Source of the DNA: Candidatus Poribacteria bacterium
GTDB taxonomy: Bacteria > Poribacteria > WGA-4E > WGA-3G
DNA: 5,848 bases
Direction: 5' to 3'
Assembly (NCBI GenBank): GCA_009845505.1
Contig: VXZL01000163.1
Location: 1 to 5,848, forward strand
Position numbers and translations under genes: made by a program. Below, piece by piece: positions 1 to 5,848 of this stretch. The stretch's first letter is position 1, and every line of letters begins with the position of its first letter. The notes beneath the pieces were generated by a model. It was not told where the DNA came from. It saw only the letters and a program-made list of their open reading frames with translations, and searched no databases.

Positions 1-1283
1 ATCTTAAACTTATTCGCGAAAATATTGAAGCTGTCCGCCAGATGTTAGCGGACCGCCACATTGAGGCTGATTTGGATCGGTTGGTAGAATTAGATACGCG
101 TTGGCGTGAGAACTTGACGTATACACAATCCCTCAAAGCACACCAAAACAAGGTATCCCAACAGATTGCCCAGCTAAAAAAGCAAAAACTGGATGCGACA
201 GAAACAATCACGGAGATGCGGGAACTCTCCCAAAAAATCAAAGAACTCACCGCCGAGGCTAACGATACAAAAGCCGAAGTAGATGCAATCCTATTGACGA
301 TTCCGAATATGCCGGAGGCAAGTACACCTGTCGGTGTCGGTGAAGAGGATAACATCGAAATCAAAACGTGGGGTGAATTGCCCAGTTCCGATTTTGAACT
401 CAAACCGCACTGGGAAATCGCTGAACAGTTGGATATTGTCGATTTTCAACGCGGTGCGAAGGTGGCGGGAAGCAACTTTGTCCTCTTTAAGGGTTTAGGG
501 GCTCGGTTGGAACGCGCCCTGATTCAATTCATGCTTGACCTGCACACCACCGAACACGGTTATACGGAAGTATCTCCGCCGTTCCTCGCCAACCGACCGA
601 CAATGACTGGCACGGGTCAACTTCCGAAATTTGAGGCAGATATGTATCGGTGTGACAGGGATGAGGAGAATCCTGACAGCGATCTATTCCTGATTCCGAC
701 GGCTGAAGTGCCTGTGACAAACCTCTTCGCTGGTGAGATACTTTCTGCAGATGAGTTGCCTATCTATTATACCGCTTATACCCCCTGTTTCCGACGCGAG
801 GCGGGTGCTTACGGTAAGGATACACGCGGCTTGCAACGCGTCCATCAATTCGACAAGGTAGAGATGGTGAAGTTCACAACGCCTGAGACTTCCTACATTG
901 AGCACGAGTCGTTATTAGAAAATGCTGAGAGTGTTTTGCAGGCACTCGGTTTACCTTATCGCGTTGTGCAACATTGTACAGTGGAGCTCGGCTTCGCCGC
1001 TGCGAAATGCTACGATATTGAGGTCTGGGCACCGGCGAGACAAAGGTTTTTGGAAGTATCCTCGTGTAGTAACTTTGAGGCATTTCAAGCGCGGCGTGCG
1101 AATATCCGATTCCGTCCAGAACCCGGCGCGAAACCGGAATTTATTCACACACTCAATGCGTCTGGCACGGCATTACCTCGCGTCGTTATCGCACTCCTTG
1201 AGACGTATCAGAACCCCGATGGCACGGTTCGTGTACCTGCTGTCCTACAACCCTATATGGGCGGCATGACACAGATTGGGTGA
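1..1283 (+). CDS. serS: Seryl-tRNA synthetase (5' end just outside window)
   Basis: Class II aminoacyl-tRNA synthetase that activates serine with ATP and charges tRNA-Ser (and tRNA-Sec where present) in the cytoplasm. The frame is open from base 3 and reads [15 protein letters not shown], the usual SerRS N-terminus, so only about three codons are missing; the ATG at 42 is internal. Counting from that Met, residues about 1-85 form the charged two-helix coiled-coil arm that binds the tRNA. The catalytic core follows: IPTAE (T220), motif 2 with [13 protein letters not shown] (251-263), FDKVEM (E274), EVSSCSN (E338), LNASG (S374) and motif 3 around R380, ending PYMGG. These match the ATP- and serine-binding residues known for the family, and the full length of about 429 residues is normal. 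One oddity is TVELG (313-317) where most bacterial enzymes have a GD pair before the LG or MG. It converges on bioB, with 45 bases between the stop codons. Identity is certain. Confidence 0.97.
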   Translation, partial: LKLIRENIEAVRQMLADRHIEADLDRLVELDTRWRENLTYTQSLKAHQNKVSQQIAQLKKQKLDATETITEMRELSQKIKELTAEANDTKAEVDAILLTIPNMPEASTPVGVGEEDNIEIKTWGELPSSDFELKPHWEIAEQLDIVDFQRGAKVAGSNFVLFKGLGARLERALIQFMLDLHTTEHGYTEVSPPFLANRPTMTGTGQLPKFEADMYRCDRDEENPDSDLFLIPTAEVPVTNLFAGEILSADELPIYYTAYTPCFRREAGAYGKDTRGLQRVHQFDKVEMVKFTTPETSYIEHESLLENAESVLQALGLPYRVVQHCTVELGFAAAKCYDIEVWAPARQRFLEVSSCSNFEAFQARRANIRFRPEPGAKPEFIHTLNASGTALPRVVIALLETYQNPDGTVRVPAVLQPYMGGMTQIG

Positions 1284-1328
1284 TGCCATTGAAACGCAAC
1301 GACTCTCCAGAAACCGACTCGCTCTATA

Positions 1329-2408
1329 TCAATTTGTCGGTTCCATCCGCGGTCGGAGGACTTTCAATTCCTTGAGTAAGACATCTTTTTTTTCTGTCTC
1401 GTCCTGTTTAAGTTGTTCTGTGTCTCCGACGTTTGTTTCCACCACAAATCCTGCGTCTTTGATCATCTGGAGCGTGCGTGATGCCCCTGTCCCTGTTGCG
1501 TTCAGATAACCCTCTATAAACATCGAATTTGCCGGATAGAGTGCCATCACTTCCATACTCCGTAGATGGTGTTCCCTACCTGCTGCCACCCGTATTTCGG
1601 CGCGCGGATTCAAGAATCGGTACAGACATAGTACGCGTAGACAATAGTCAGGATTCAGTGTCGGTGTTTCTATTAATTGCGTTCCAGCGATTGGAAGGAA
1701 GAAATTGACCGGTAGCGAAGCCACCTCAAGTTCTCGCAGTGCTTTTGCGACTTGGATTAAGTCATCTGTCTGTTCACCCATCCCAACGATAACACCAGAG
1801 CAGCAAGCCAGTCCAACCGTCTGTGCGGCTTGTAATGTTTCCATTCTATCCTGATAACTGTGTGTCCTACATATCCTTGGATAGTGGGCTTCAGAAGTAT
1901 TCAGATTGTGGTTCAATCTATCCAATCCTGCAGTTTTCAGCGTCCGAGCTGCCTCTACATCAATCAGTCCAGCAGAGAGACAGACTTCAATCGGGTAACG
2001 CGCTTTCACAGTGCTAATCAATTCAGCGAGGTGTGCGACCCGTTTACGTGAAGGTCCACGTCCGCTCATTACGATACAGTAGCGGTATGCCCCTGATTCG
2101 TAAGCACGTTCGGCTTCTGCTAAAATCTCAGCATCGGGTTTTAGAGGATACGCCTCAATATCTGCTGTCGCGGAATTCGCCTGTGCGCAGTAGTGGCAAT
2201 CCTCTGGGCAATAGCCGTTCTGGGCATTGTTCAGGATATGTAATTGGACTGTATTTTGGAAATAGGTTTTGCGCACCTGATACGCAGCATCCAAAAGCGG
2301 TAGTAATTCCACCTCTGAAGCGGTTAAAATCTTTTCGCAGCAGGTATCAGAGATGCGTTCATCTTGAAGACTTGTGGATGTTAATTTTTCGTAAAATGTT
2401 GTTTTCAT
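1329..2408 (-). CDS. bioB: Biotin synthase (radical SAM)
   Basis: Inserts sulfur into dethiobiotin to make biotin, the last step of the pathway, using a [4Fe-4S]/SAM radical centre and a sacrificial [2Fe-2S] cluster. The 359-residue protein has the radical SAM motif YCPEDCHYC (C67, C71, C74). The known [2Fe-2S] ligands also have counterparts: C111 in YRYCIVMSG, C143 in VCLSAG, C203 in CSGVIVG and R273 in IRVAAGRE. The substrate-site motif NHNLNTS (167-172 region) is present with Asn where E. coli has Asp, as in many Gram-positive-type enzymes. The ATG at 2408 is chosen because the N-terminal helices before the cluster motif are needed and no other Met occurs before residue 114. No clear Shine-Dalgarno sequence precedes it. 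The last 35 or so residues are a charged, Lys/Glu-rich tail beyond the usual fold. It lies 61 bases downstream of pyrK on the same strand and may be co-transcribed. No bioA, bioD or bioF is nearby. Confidence 0.95.
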   Translation of the reverse strand: MKTTFYEKLTSTSLQDERISDTCCEKILTASEVELLPLLDAAYQVRKTYFQNTVQLHILNNAQNGYCPEDCHYCAQANSATADIEAYPLKPDAEILAEAERAYESGAYRYCIVMSGRGPSRKRVAHLAELISTVKARYPIEVCLSAGLIDVEAARTLKTAGLDRLNHNLNTSEAHYPRICRTHSYQDRMETLQAAQTVGLACCSGVIVGMGEQTDDLIQVAKALRELEVASLPVNFFLPIAGTQLIETPTLNPDYCLRVLCLYRFLNPRAEIRVAAGREHHLRSMEVMALYPANSMFIEGYLNATGTGASRTLQMIKDAGFVVETNVGDTEQLKQDETEKKDVLLKELKVLRPRMEPTN

Positions 2409-2434
2409 CTTTCGATTTTCTCTGTTCTATCAGA

Positions 2435-2462
2435 ATTTTAGGGCTTGTATATTTTTCGTCAG
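2435..2462 (-). promoter_or_regulatory. Possible sigma70-type promoter for bioB
   Basis: Reading the minus strand in the gap between the pyrK stop and the bioB start, CTGACG (2462-2457) and TAAAAT (2440-2435) are separated by 16 bases. Each fits the -35 and -10 consensus at four or five of six positions. Initiation would fall near 2428, about 20 bases before the bioB ATG. The gap is AT-rich, so a chance match is possible; bioB may equally be read through from pyrK. Confidence 0.3.
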
Positions 2463-2469
2463 TCTGTCC

Positions 2470-3303
2470 CTAAACATCCCATACAATGTCAATAGCGTTA
2501 AAGACTGGACCTTCGGTGCAAACACGTTGATACTCGAAGCTATTAGTGCCTGTGCGGACTGGACAAACGCAGCCGAGACAGACACCCAGTGCACATCCCA
2601 TCCGATTTTCCATAGCGATTTGGGCAGGAACTTCAAAGCCCACTGCTATCTTTGTAACAGCAGCTAACATGCCGTGCGGTCCACATGCGTAAATCGTCGG
2701 ATGTAGGAAGGGTTTGCAACCCTGACTCCCGCGCTGCTTCAGTAGGTCTGTGAGAAGGTCAGTGACATAACCGTGATGACCTACGCTTCCGTCGTCTGTC
2801 GCAATGTGTACTGTGATGCCAATGGATTCTAAATCCGATATACTCAAGAGTCGGGCGTGATACTGTGCGCCTACTAATCCGATCGTCTCTATACCGTTCT
2901 TACGTAATGCCACGGCGAGTAACATGAGTGAGGCAATACCGGCACCACCGCCAACAAGAATTGCGGGTTCTGGTTTTGGTGTGAAGTTGAACGTATTGCC
3001 GAGCGGTCCTAATACTTGCAATCGCGCGCCTTTCGGCATTTCTGACAGATGCTTTGTCCCATCCCCAATAATTTGATAAAGCATTGTTATTTCGCCCCCT
3101 TCTACCGTATAGATGGTAAACGGACGACGGAGTAAAAGCCCAGGACCTTGTGGAATCATAACGTGGATGAATTGTCCTGGACGTGCATACTGTGCAATCT
3201 CAACACACTCACAACGCAATAGGTAATGCGCTTCTGCTACTTCCTCATTTGACAGAATAGTTGTATGGATGTCATAATTGTTTGACAAACGGTCATTTCG
3301 CAT
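2470..3303 (-). CDS. pyrK: Dihydroorotate dehydrogenase B, electron-transfer subunit
   Basis: PyrK passes electrons from the FMN of PyrD, reduced by dihydroorotate, through a [2Fe-2S] cluster and FAD to NAD+, in pyrimidine synthesis. The 277-residue protein (B. subtilis PyrK has about 256) has the ferredoxin-reductase layout. An N-terminal FAD-binding barrel carries RRPFT (59-63). A nucleotide-binding domain follows with LVGGGAGIA (116-124) and ACGPHGML (206-213). The PyrK-type C-terminal cluster motif is MGCALGVCLGC (C237, C242, C245) with C262 in VCTEGPVF. This motif sets it apart from the related NfnA and sulfide-dehydrogenase subunits. The ATG at 3303 is preferred over an in-frame TTG at 3339: family similarity begins only around residue 11, and the TTG lies in a candidate -35 box. 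No Shine-Dalgarno sequence precedes either. No pyrD is adjacent, which is unusual; bioB follows downstream. Confidence 0.92.
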   Translation of the reverse strand: MRNDRLSNNYDIHTTILSNEEVAEAHYLLRCECVEIAQYARPGQFIHVMIPQGPGLLLRRPFTIYTVEGGEITMLYQIIGDGTKHLSEMPKGARLQVLGPLGNTFNFTPKPEPAILVGGGAGIASLMLLAVALRKNGIETIGLVGAQYHARLLSISDLESIGITVHIATDDGSVGHHGYVTDLLTDLLKQRGSQGCKPFLHPTIYACGPHGMLAAVTKIAVGFEVPAQIAMENRMGCALGVCLGCVCPVRTGTNSFEYQRVCTEGPVFNAIDIVWDV

Positions 3304-3310
3304 AGCATAT

Positions 3311-3339
3311 ATGTTACCACGAAAAGCGGGATATAGCAA
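3311..3339 (-). promoter_or_regulatory. Candidate pyrK promoter, possibly giving a leaderless mRNA
   Basis: On the minus strand TTGCTA (3339-3334) and TAACAT (3316-3311) are separated by exactly 17 bases; each matches the sigma70 consensus at four of six positions. The -10 box ends only seven bases before the pyrK ATG at 3303, so transcription would begin at or next to the start codon. This fits the absence of a Shine-Dalgarno sequence. It is a sequence match only, and a promoter further upstream is not excluded. Confidence 0.35.
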
Positions 3340-3365
3340 AGTTATTCGGGGGTAAAAGAATTTGC

Positions 3366-3393
3366 TTGCAATTTTTGCGAATTATGTTACAAT
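3366..3393 (+). promoter_or_regulatory. Candidate sigma70 promoter of the phosphoesterase-STAS operon
   Basis: TTGCAA (3366-3371) and TACAAT (3388-3393) are separated by 16 bases; the -10 box matches consensus at five of six positions and the -35 at four. Initiation near 3400 would leave a short leader carrying the Shine-Dalgarno sequence at 3402-3407 and the GTG start at 3419. The arrangement argues that in-frame codons upstream of 3419 are promoter DNA, not protein. Confidence 0.5.
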
Positions 3394-3401
3394 TACGCGC
3401 C

Positions 3402-3407
3402 AAGGAG
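3402..3407 (+). promoter_or_regulatory. Ribosome binding site deciding a GTG start
   Basis: AAGGAG lies 11 bases before the GTG at 3419. It is the only good Shine-Dalgarno match near the 5' end of the phosphoesterase gene and favours this GTG over the in-frame TTG at 3362. Confidence 0.6.
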
Positions 3408-3418
3408 AATCGCAAATA

Positions 3419-4381
3419 GTGGAAAATATATTGAAGTTTCGCAACGACTACCGTTTCAAAATCGTCCAGTTTACCGATATTCATTGGCACAACGGTGAAG
3501 CACCGGATAAGCAGTCGGCAGCGTTGATGAAACAGATAATGAAAGCCGAATCCCCGGATTTAGTTGTGCTAACAGGCGATATTTTGGCTGGTGGTGGCTG
3601 CGATGATGCTGCTGACTCCCTCCGACAGGTTATCAAGATTGTTGAATCGGGAGGCATTCCATGGGCAGCGGTTTTGGGCAACCACGATGACGAAGGCAAC
3701 GCCGATCGCCATAAACTCATGGCGGTTATGCAGGAAAGCACGCTATCCCTTGCTCAACCCGGACCTGCAGAAGTGCCTGGGGTCGGGAATTACATTTTAC
3801 CCATCCACAGTTCTGAGGGGAGTGTAACAACTGCCATCTTATATTTTATTGATTCGGGCAGTTACGCCCAAACAGATATTGGCGGCTACGACTGGATCAA
3901 ACGGGAGCAAATTGCTTGGTATCTGCAAGAATCCGCGAAGATTACCGCTGAAGCCGACTATCCACTTCCCGCACTCGCCTTTTTCCACATCCCGATCCCT
4001 GAATATAACGAGGTATGGGATTTTCATACCTGCTATGGTGTGAAGTATGAGGATGTTTGCGCCCCTCGGGTGAATAGTGGGTTTTTTGCTGCGATGCATG
4101 AGGCTGGCGATGTAATGGGGACCTTCGTCGGGCATGAACATATCAACGACTTTTGGGGTGATTTGCATGGGATCCGGCTCTGTTACGGGCGCGCCACGGG
4201 TTACAATACTTATGGTAGAGATGGATTTCCACGCGGGGCGCGTGTGATTCTATTACAAGAAGGTTCGCGGCAATTTGAGACATGGCTTCACCTTGACGAT
4301 GGTACGACGGTCCATGAGCAACCCGAGCATACGCCGCGCCAGCGAACTGTGGCTGGTGAGAGTGGGTTGTACGGTGTATAA
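3419..4381 (+). CDS. Metallophosphoesterase, Dcr2 / purple acid phosphatase 29-like
   Basis: Calcineurin-like phosphoesterase with a two-metal active site; the physiological substrate cannot be read from sequence. Starting at the GTG, the 320-residue protein shows every metal-binding block in order: TDIHW (D20, H22), LTGDI (D54), LGNHDD (N88, H89), FFHIP (H190) and VGHEH (H239, H241). Between them are features I associate with the Dcr2/PAP29 subgroup: DSGSY (145-149), GYDWI (156-160) followed by QIAWY, HIPIPEY, VCAPRVNSG (213-221) and GHEHINDF. There is no signal peptide or membrane segment, so it is probably cytoplasmic, unlike many secreted relatives. An in-frame TTG at 3362 would add 19 residues, but these overlap a candidate promoter and precede the Shine-Dalgarno sequence. 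The gene diverges from pyrK, and the STAS gene follows 32 bases downstream. Family is confident; a protein-phosphatase, nucleotide-phosphatase or phosphodiesterase role are all possible. Confidence 0.88.
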   Translation: MENILKFRNDYRFKIVQFTDIHWHNGEAPDKQSAALMKQIMKAESPDLVVLTGDILAGGGCDDAADSLRQVIKIVESGGIPWAAVLGNHDDEGNADRHKLMAVMQESTLSLAQPGPAEVPGVGNYILPIHSSEGSVTTAILYFIDSGSYAQTDIGGYDWIKREQIAWYLQESAKITAEADYPLPALAFFHIPIPEYNEVWDFHTCYGVKYEDVCAPRVNSGFFAAMHEAGDVMGTFVGHEHINDFWGDLHGIRLCYGRATGYNTYGRDGFPRGARVILLQEGSRQFETWLHLDDGTTVHEQPEHTPRQRTVAGESGLYGV

Positions 4382-4402
4382 CGAATTTAGTTTTCATTTT
4401 TT

Positions 4403-4408
4403 AGGAGG
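4403..4408 (+). promoter_or_regulatory. Strong ribosome binding site for the STAS gene
   Basis: A perfect AGGAGG lies five bases before the GTG at 4414 and fixes that start. It implies efficient translation from the upstream transcript, since no clear promoter is seen in the 32-base gap. Confidence 0.75.
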
Positions 4409-4413
4409 AAAGT

Positions 4414-4758
4414 GTGAGAGCAAATTCCCAAATCTCTATCCGACACGAAGGAAAAATCGCAATACTTGACATTACCGGGTATCTCACCGATGCTTCTGAA
4501 CCTATATTAAGTAAGGCTTACGCCGATGTTGAGGTTCAGAATGCCGAAAAGGTCTTGCTCAATTTTGAACGGCGCAGCTTCATTACAAGTAGTGGGTTCG
4601 GTGAGATTATCAGATTGCTCTGGAAAATGCGAGACAAAGGTCAGACTTTACGCGTCGCACACCCGTCTAGACAAGTTCGCAATATTTTTAATACCATTGG
4701 GCTTACACAGAGTATCGGTGTTTTTGAATCCGAAGCGGCGGCTTTGGAAAATTTCTAA
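4414..4758 (+). CDS. STAS-domain protein, anti-sigma factor antagonist type
   Basis: Single STAS domain of 114 residues, the size of SpoIIAA/RsbV proteins. In that family the unphosphorylated form binds an anti-sigma factor kinase and frees its sigma factor or other partner; phosphorylation of one Ser switches it off. Here the opening strands read ISIRHEGKIAILDITGYL (7-24). The phospho-site loop is FITSSGFGEI (56-65), where S59 aligns with the SpoIIAA phospho-acceptor. The C-terminal half keeps the usual GQTLRVAHPSRQVRNIF and FNTIGL pattern (76-97). The Asp commonly found just before the acceptor Ser is Thr (T58). The start is the GTG placed five bases after a perfect AGGAGG. It probably shares a transcript with the phosphoesterase upstream. 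No switch kinase, PP2C phosphatase or sigma factor gene is visible, so its partner is unknown. Confidence 0.85.
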   Translation: MRANSQISIRHEGKIAILDITGYLTDASEPILSKAYADVEVQNAEKVLLNFERRSFITSSGFGEIIRLLWKMRDKGQTLRVAHPSRQVRNIFNTIGLTQSIGVFESEAAALENF

Positions 4759-4768
4759 TCTGTTTTTT
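4729..4768 (+). terminator. Weak terminator-like hairpin at the end of the STAS gene
   Basis: Bases 4729-4736 can pair with 4741-4748 (eight pairs, one G-U) around the loop GGCG, still within the last STAS codons. A run of six T lies at 4763-4768, about 14 bases after the stem. That spacing is too long for a classical intrinsic terminator, so the call is tentative, although the site sits where a plus-strand stop before a convergent gene would be expected. Confidence 0.2.
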
Positions 4769-4789
4769 CCTTTCGGGTTTCGTCTCAGT

Positions 4790-5848
4790 TCAAGGGAAGA
4801 GGGTGTACATATTCATATTTAGCACTATACCTAATAAACTCCAAAGGCTTCCGGCAAGGAACTGACCGAATACAAAGCCCAAGAAGAGTGGTAACGCCTT
4901 GCGATAGGCGCGCACCCCACCGCCAGTGAAAAGTATCTGTTTAAAAAGCCACCCTAAAAAGATTGAGAACCACATCCAACCGATAGCCCATCCGTTCCCA
5001 ACGGCGTAGCCGACAGGATAAAACGGCCACCACAGAAACTGGCGTTTCAGAAACGTCAGGACACTGGTGAAGAGAAAACCAAAGACGATATGTTGGATAG
5101 CCGGTATATTCGGTGCTCGCGGTGCAATAATCCAACTTTGTAAGCGGTTAAATTCACCAATTCCCCACCGGGCAAACCGGTACTCATAATAGAGTGCCAC
5201 ATGCCCAACGATCGAAACGATTGTCCCCACAATTGATGCCACAATTAGAGCGATGACCAATCTATTCTCATGCAAACGGAAATGCCTACTAATCTTGAAC
5301 GCTTCCAGTTGATGTGGCATTGGATGGCATCGGTAGCCGTATGCTAACCACGACAGCAACGTGGTGTTCGTTAGATTTTGGGCACCCAAGGGTCGACTCC
5401 CTATGAACAGCAACATAATCCTGTCCGGATGCATATTGTGGAGTTCATGTGTCGGTGGTCCCAGTTCAGCACGCATCCGTGTCATCCCCAGACACAACAC
5501 CAAATAGATGCTGAAGTAACCGAGCGCGATCCACGGCGACAACCCCGCGAAATACCAGAACGCCAACACCGACCCCATACCGATCAATAGCCCAAAGACG
5601 GCGAGTTGATATAAACCGTCTTTGGATCTAAAGGAAAACACACCGCTGAGGACTTCAAAAATTTGTCGTCGGCTTGTGACAAGGGCGAGAGCACCGATGC
5701 CGATCCATGCCCCGCCGCGCTGCACACCTTGTAAACCGATAGCCGTCGTCCATCCTGTTGCACTGAAAAAGACGCGCTGCGCGCCCCAAAATAGATAGAA
5801 GAACCAAAACGATAATGCCAACTCCAGCGGCATAAGATAGCCAAACCC
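4790..5848 (-). CDS. Multi-spanning membrane protein, DUF6785/DUF6784-like (5' end outside window)
   Basis: Uncharacterised inner-membrane protein. The frame is open to the window edge and reads GFGYL before the first Met at 5833, so the real start is upstream. From memory, whole members are about 600 residues, which would make this the C-terminal half or more. Counting from that Met, hydrophobic segments lie near 5-23, 40-54, 74-95, 99-117, 192-214, 246-262, 268-276/283-301 and 313-340, giving about eight or nine membrane passes. Between them is a long polar loop (about 118-190) with TRMRAELGPPTHELH (118-131), HPDRIM (135-140) and HPMPHQLEAFK (170-180). The end contains WWPFYPVGYAVGNGW (268-282) and GGVRAYRKALP (305-315). 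These conserved-looking blocks match my recollection of the DUF6785/6784 family. Transport or a membrane-embedded enzyme are both possible; I cannot choose. It is convergent with the STAS gene, with 31 bases between the ends. Confidence 0.75.
   Translation of the reverse strand, partial: GFGYLMPLELALSFWFFYLFWGAQRVFFSATGWTTAIGLQGVQRGGAWIGIGALALVTSRRQIFEVLSGVFSFRSKDGLYQLAVFGLLIGMGSVLAFWYFAGLSPWIALGYFSIYLVLCLGMTRMRAELGPPTHELHNMHPDRIMLLFIGSRPLGAQNLTNTTLLSWLAYGYRCHPMPHQLEAFKISRHFRLHENRLVIALIVASIVGTIVSIVGHVALYYEYRFARWGIGEFNRLQSWIIAPRAPNIPAIQHIVFGFLFTSVLTFLKRQFLWWPFYPVGYAVGNGWAIGWMWFSIFLGWLFKQILFTGGGVRAYRKALPLFLGFVFGQFLAGSLWSLLGIVLNMNMYTLFP

Noticed and set aside
922..1269. Open frame of 115 codons in a second plus-strand frame inside serS.
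   Set aside because: It overlaps the conserved motif-2-to-motif-3 region of serS, has an Arg/Ser-rich shadow composition and no ribosome binding site.
1312..1342. Seven-base inverted repeat (AACCGAC / GTCGGTT) between the serS and bioB stops, a possible shared terminator.
   Set aside because: The loop is 17 bases, the right arm lies inside the bioB coding end, and there is no proper T-run after the stem in either direction.
2033..2473. Open frame of 146 codons on the plus strand opposite bioB.
   Set aside because: It is antisense to a certain gene, resembles no family I recognise, and is explained by the codon pattern of bioB.
3304..3339. N-terminal extension of PyrK from a TTG at 3339.
   Set aside because: There is no Shine-Dalgarno sequence, the extra 12 residues have no counterpart in the family, and the TTG lies in a candidate -35 box.
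3362..3418. N-terminal extension of the phosphoesterase from a TTG at 3362.
   Set aside because: It would place the promoter and the AAGGAG site inside the coding region, and family similarity begins only after residue 10 of the GTG-initiated protein.
4526..4822. Open frame of 98 codons overlapping the STAS gene and running into the membrane protein's end.
   Set aside because: It is out of frame with a recognisable STAS domain, overlaps a convergent gene and has no ribosome binding site.
1..5848. Search by eye for tRNA or rRNA genes, CRISPR repeats, transposase genes, terminal inverted repeats, riboswitches and attachment sites.
   Set aside because: None was seen. Coding sequence fills nearly the whole window, the longest gap is about 115 bases, and no repeated units stood out.

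Overview
The window is a compact bacterial chromosome segment with no RNA genes, mobile elements, repeats or CRISPR array. It holds six protein genes, two cut by the window edges, separated by short gaps of about 30 to 120 bases. The best lineage clue is the right-hand gene, a multi-spanning membrane protein that resembles, from memory, the DUF6785/DUF6784 family. That family is known to me mainly from Candidatus Poribacteria, Planctomycetes and related lineages. With moderate GC content and the style of the other proteins, an uncultured Poribacteria-like bacterium is my best guess, but this is inference only.

Layout. At the left, serS (seryl-tRNA synthetase, plus strand) lacks only its first few codons. 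It converges on a minus-strand pair, pyrK then bioB in order of transcription. PyrK is the FAD/[2Fe-2S] electron-transfer subunit of class 1B dihydroorotate dehydrogenase, and BioB is biotin synthase. A divergent intergenic region at about 3304-3418 carries a candidate promoter in each direction. To its right is a plus-strand pair: a Dcr2/purple-acid-phosphatase-29-like metallophosphoesterase, then, 32 bases later, a single-domain STAS protein of the anti-sigma-factor-antagonist type. The last gene is the 5'-truncated minus-strand membrane protein, convergent with the STAS gene.

How the genes relate. serS, pyrK and bioB are housekeeping genes of translation, pyrimidine synthesis and biotin synthesis; they are not one pathway. 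pyrK has no pyrD next to it here and bioB has no other bio gene, so both must work with partners encoded elsewhere. The phosphoesterase and STAS genes look co-transcribed and could form a small regulatory unit, but no kinase, sigma factor or anti-sigma factor is visible.

I do not see convincing evidence of a new multi-gene system. The observations most worth checking are the tight back-to-back promoters with a possibly leaderless pyrK, the phosphoesterase-STAS pairing with a Thr in the usual Asp position before the phospho-acceptor Ser, and the uncharacterised membrane protein.
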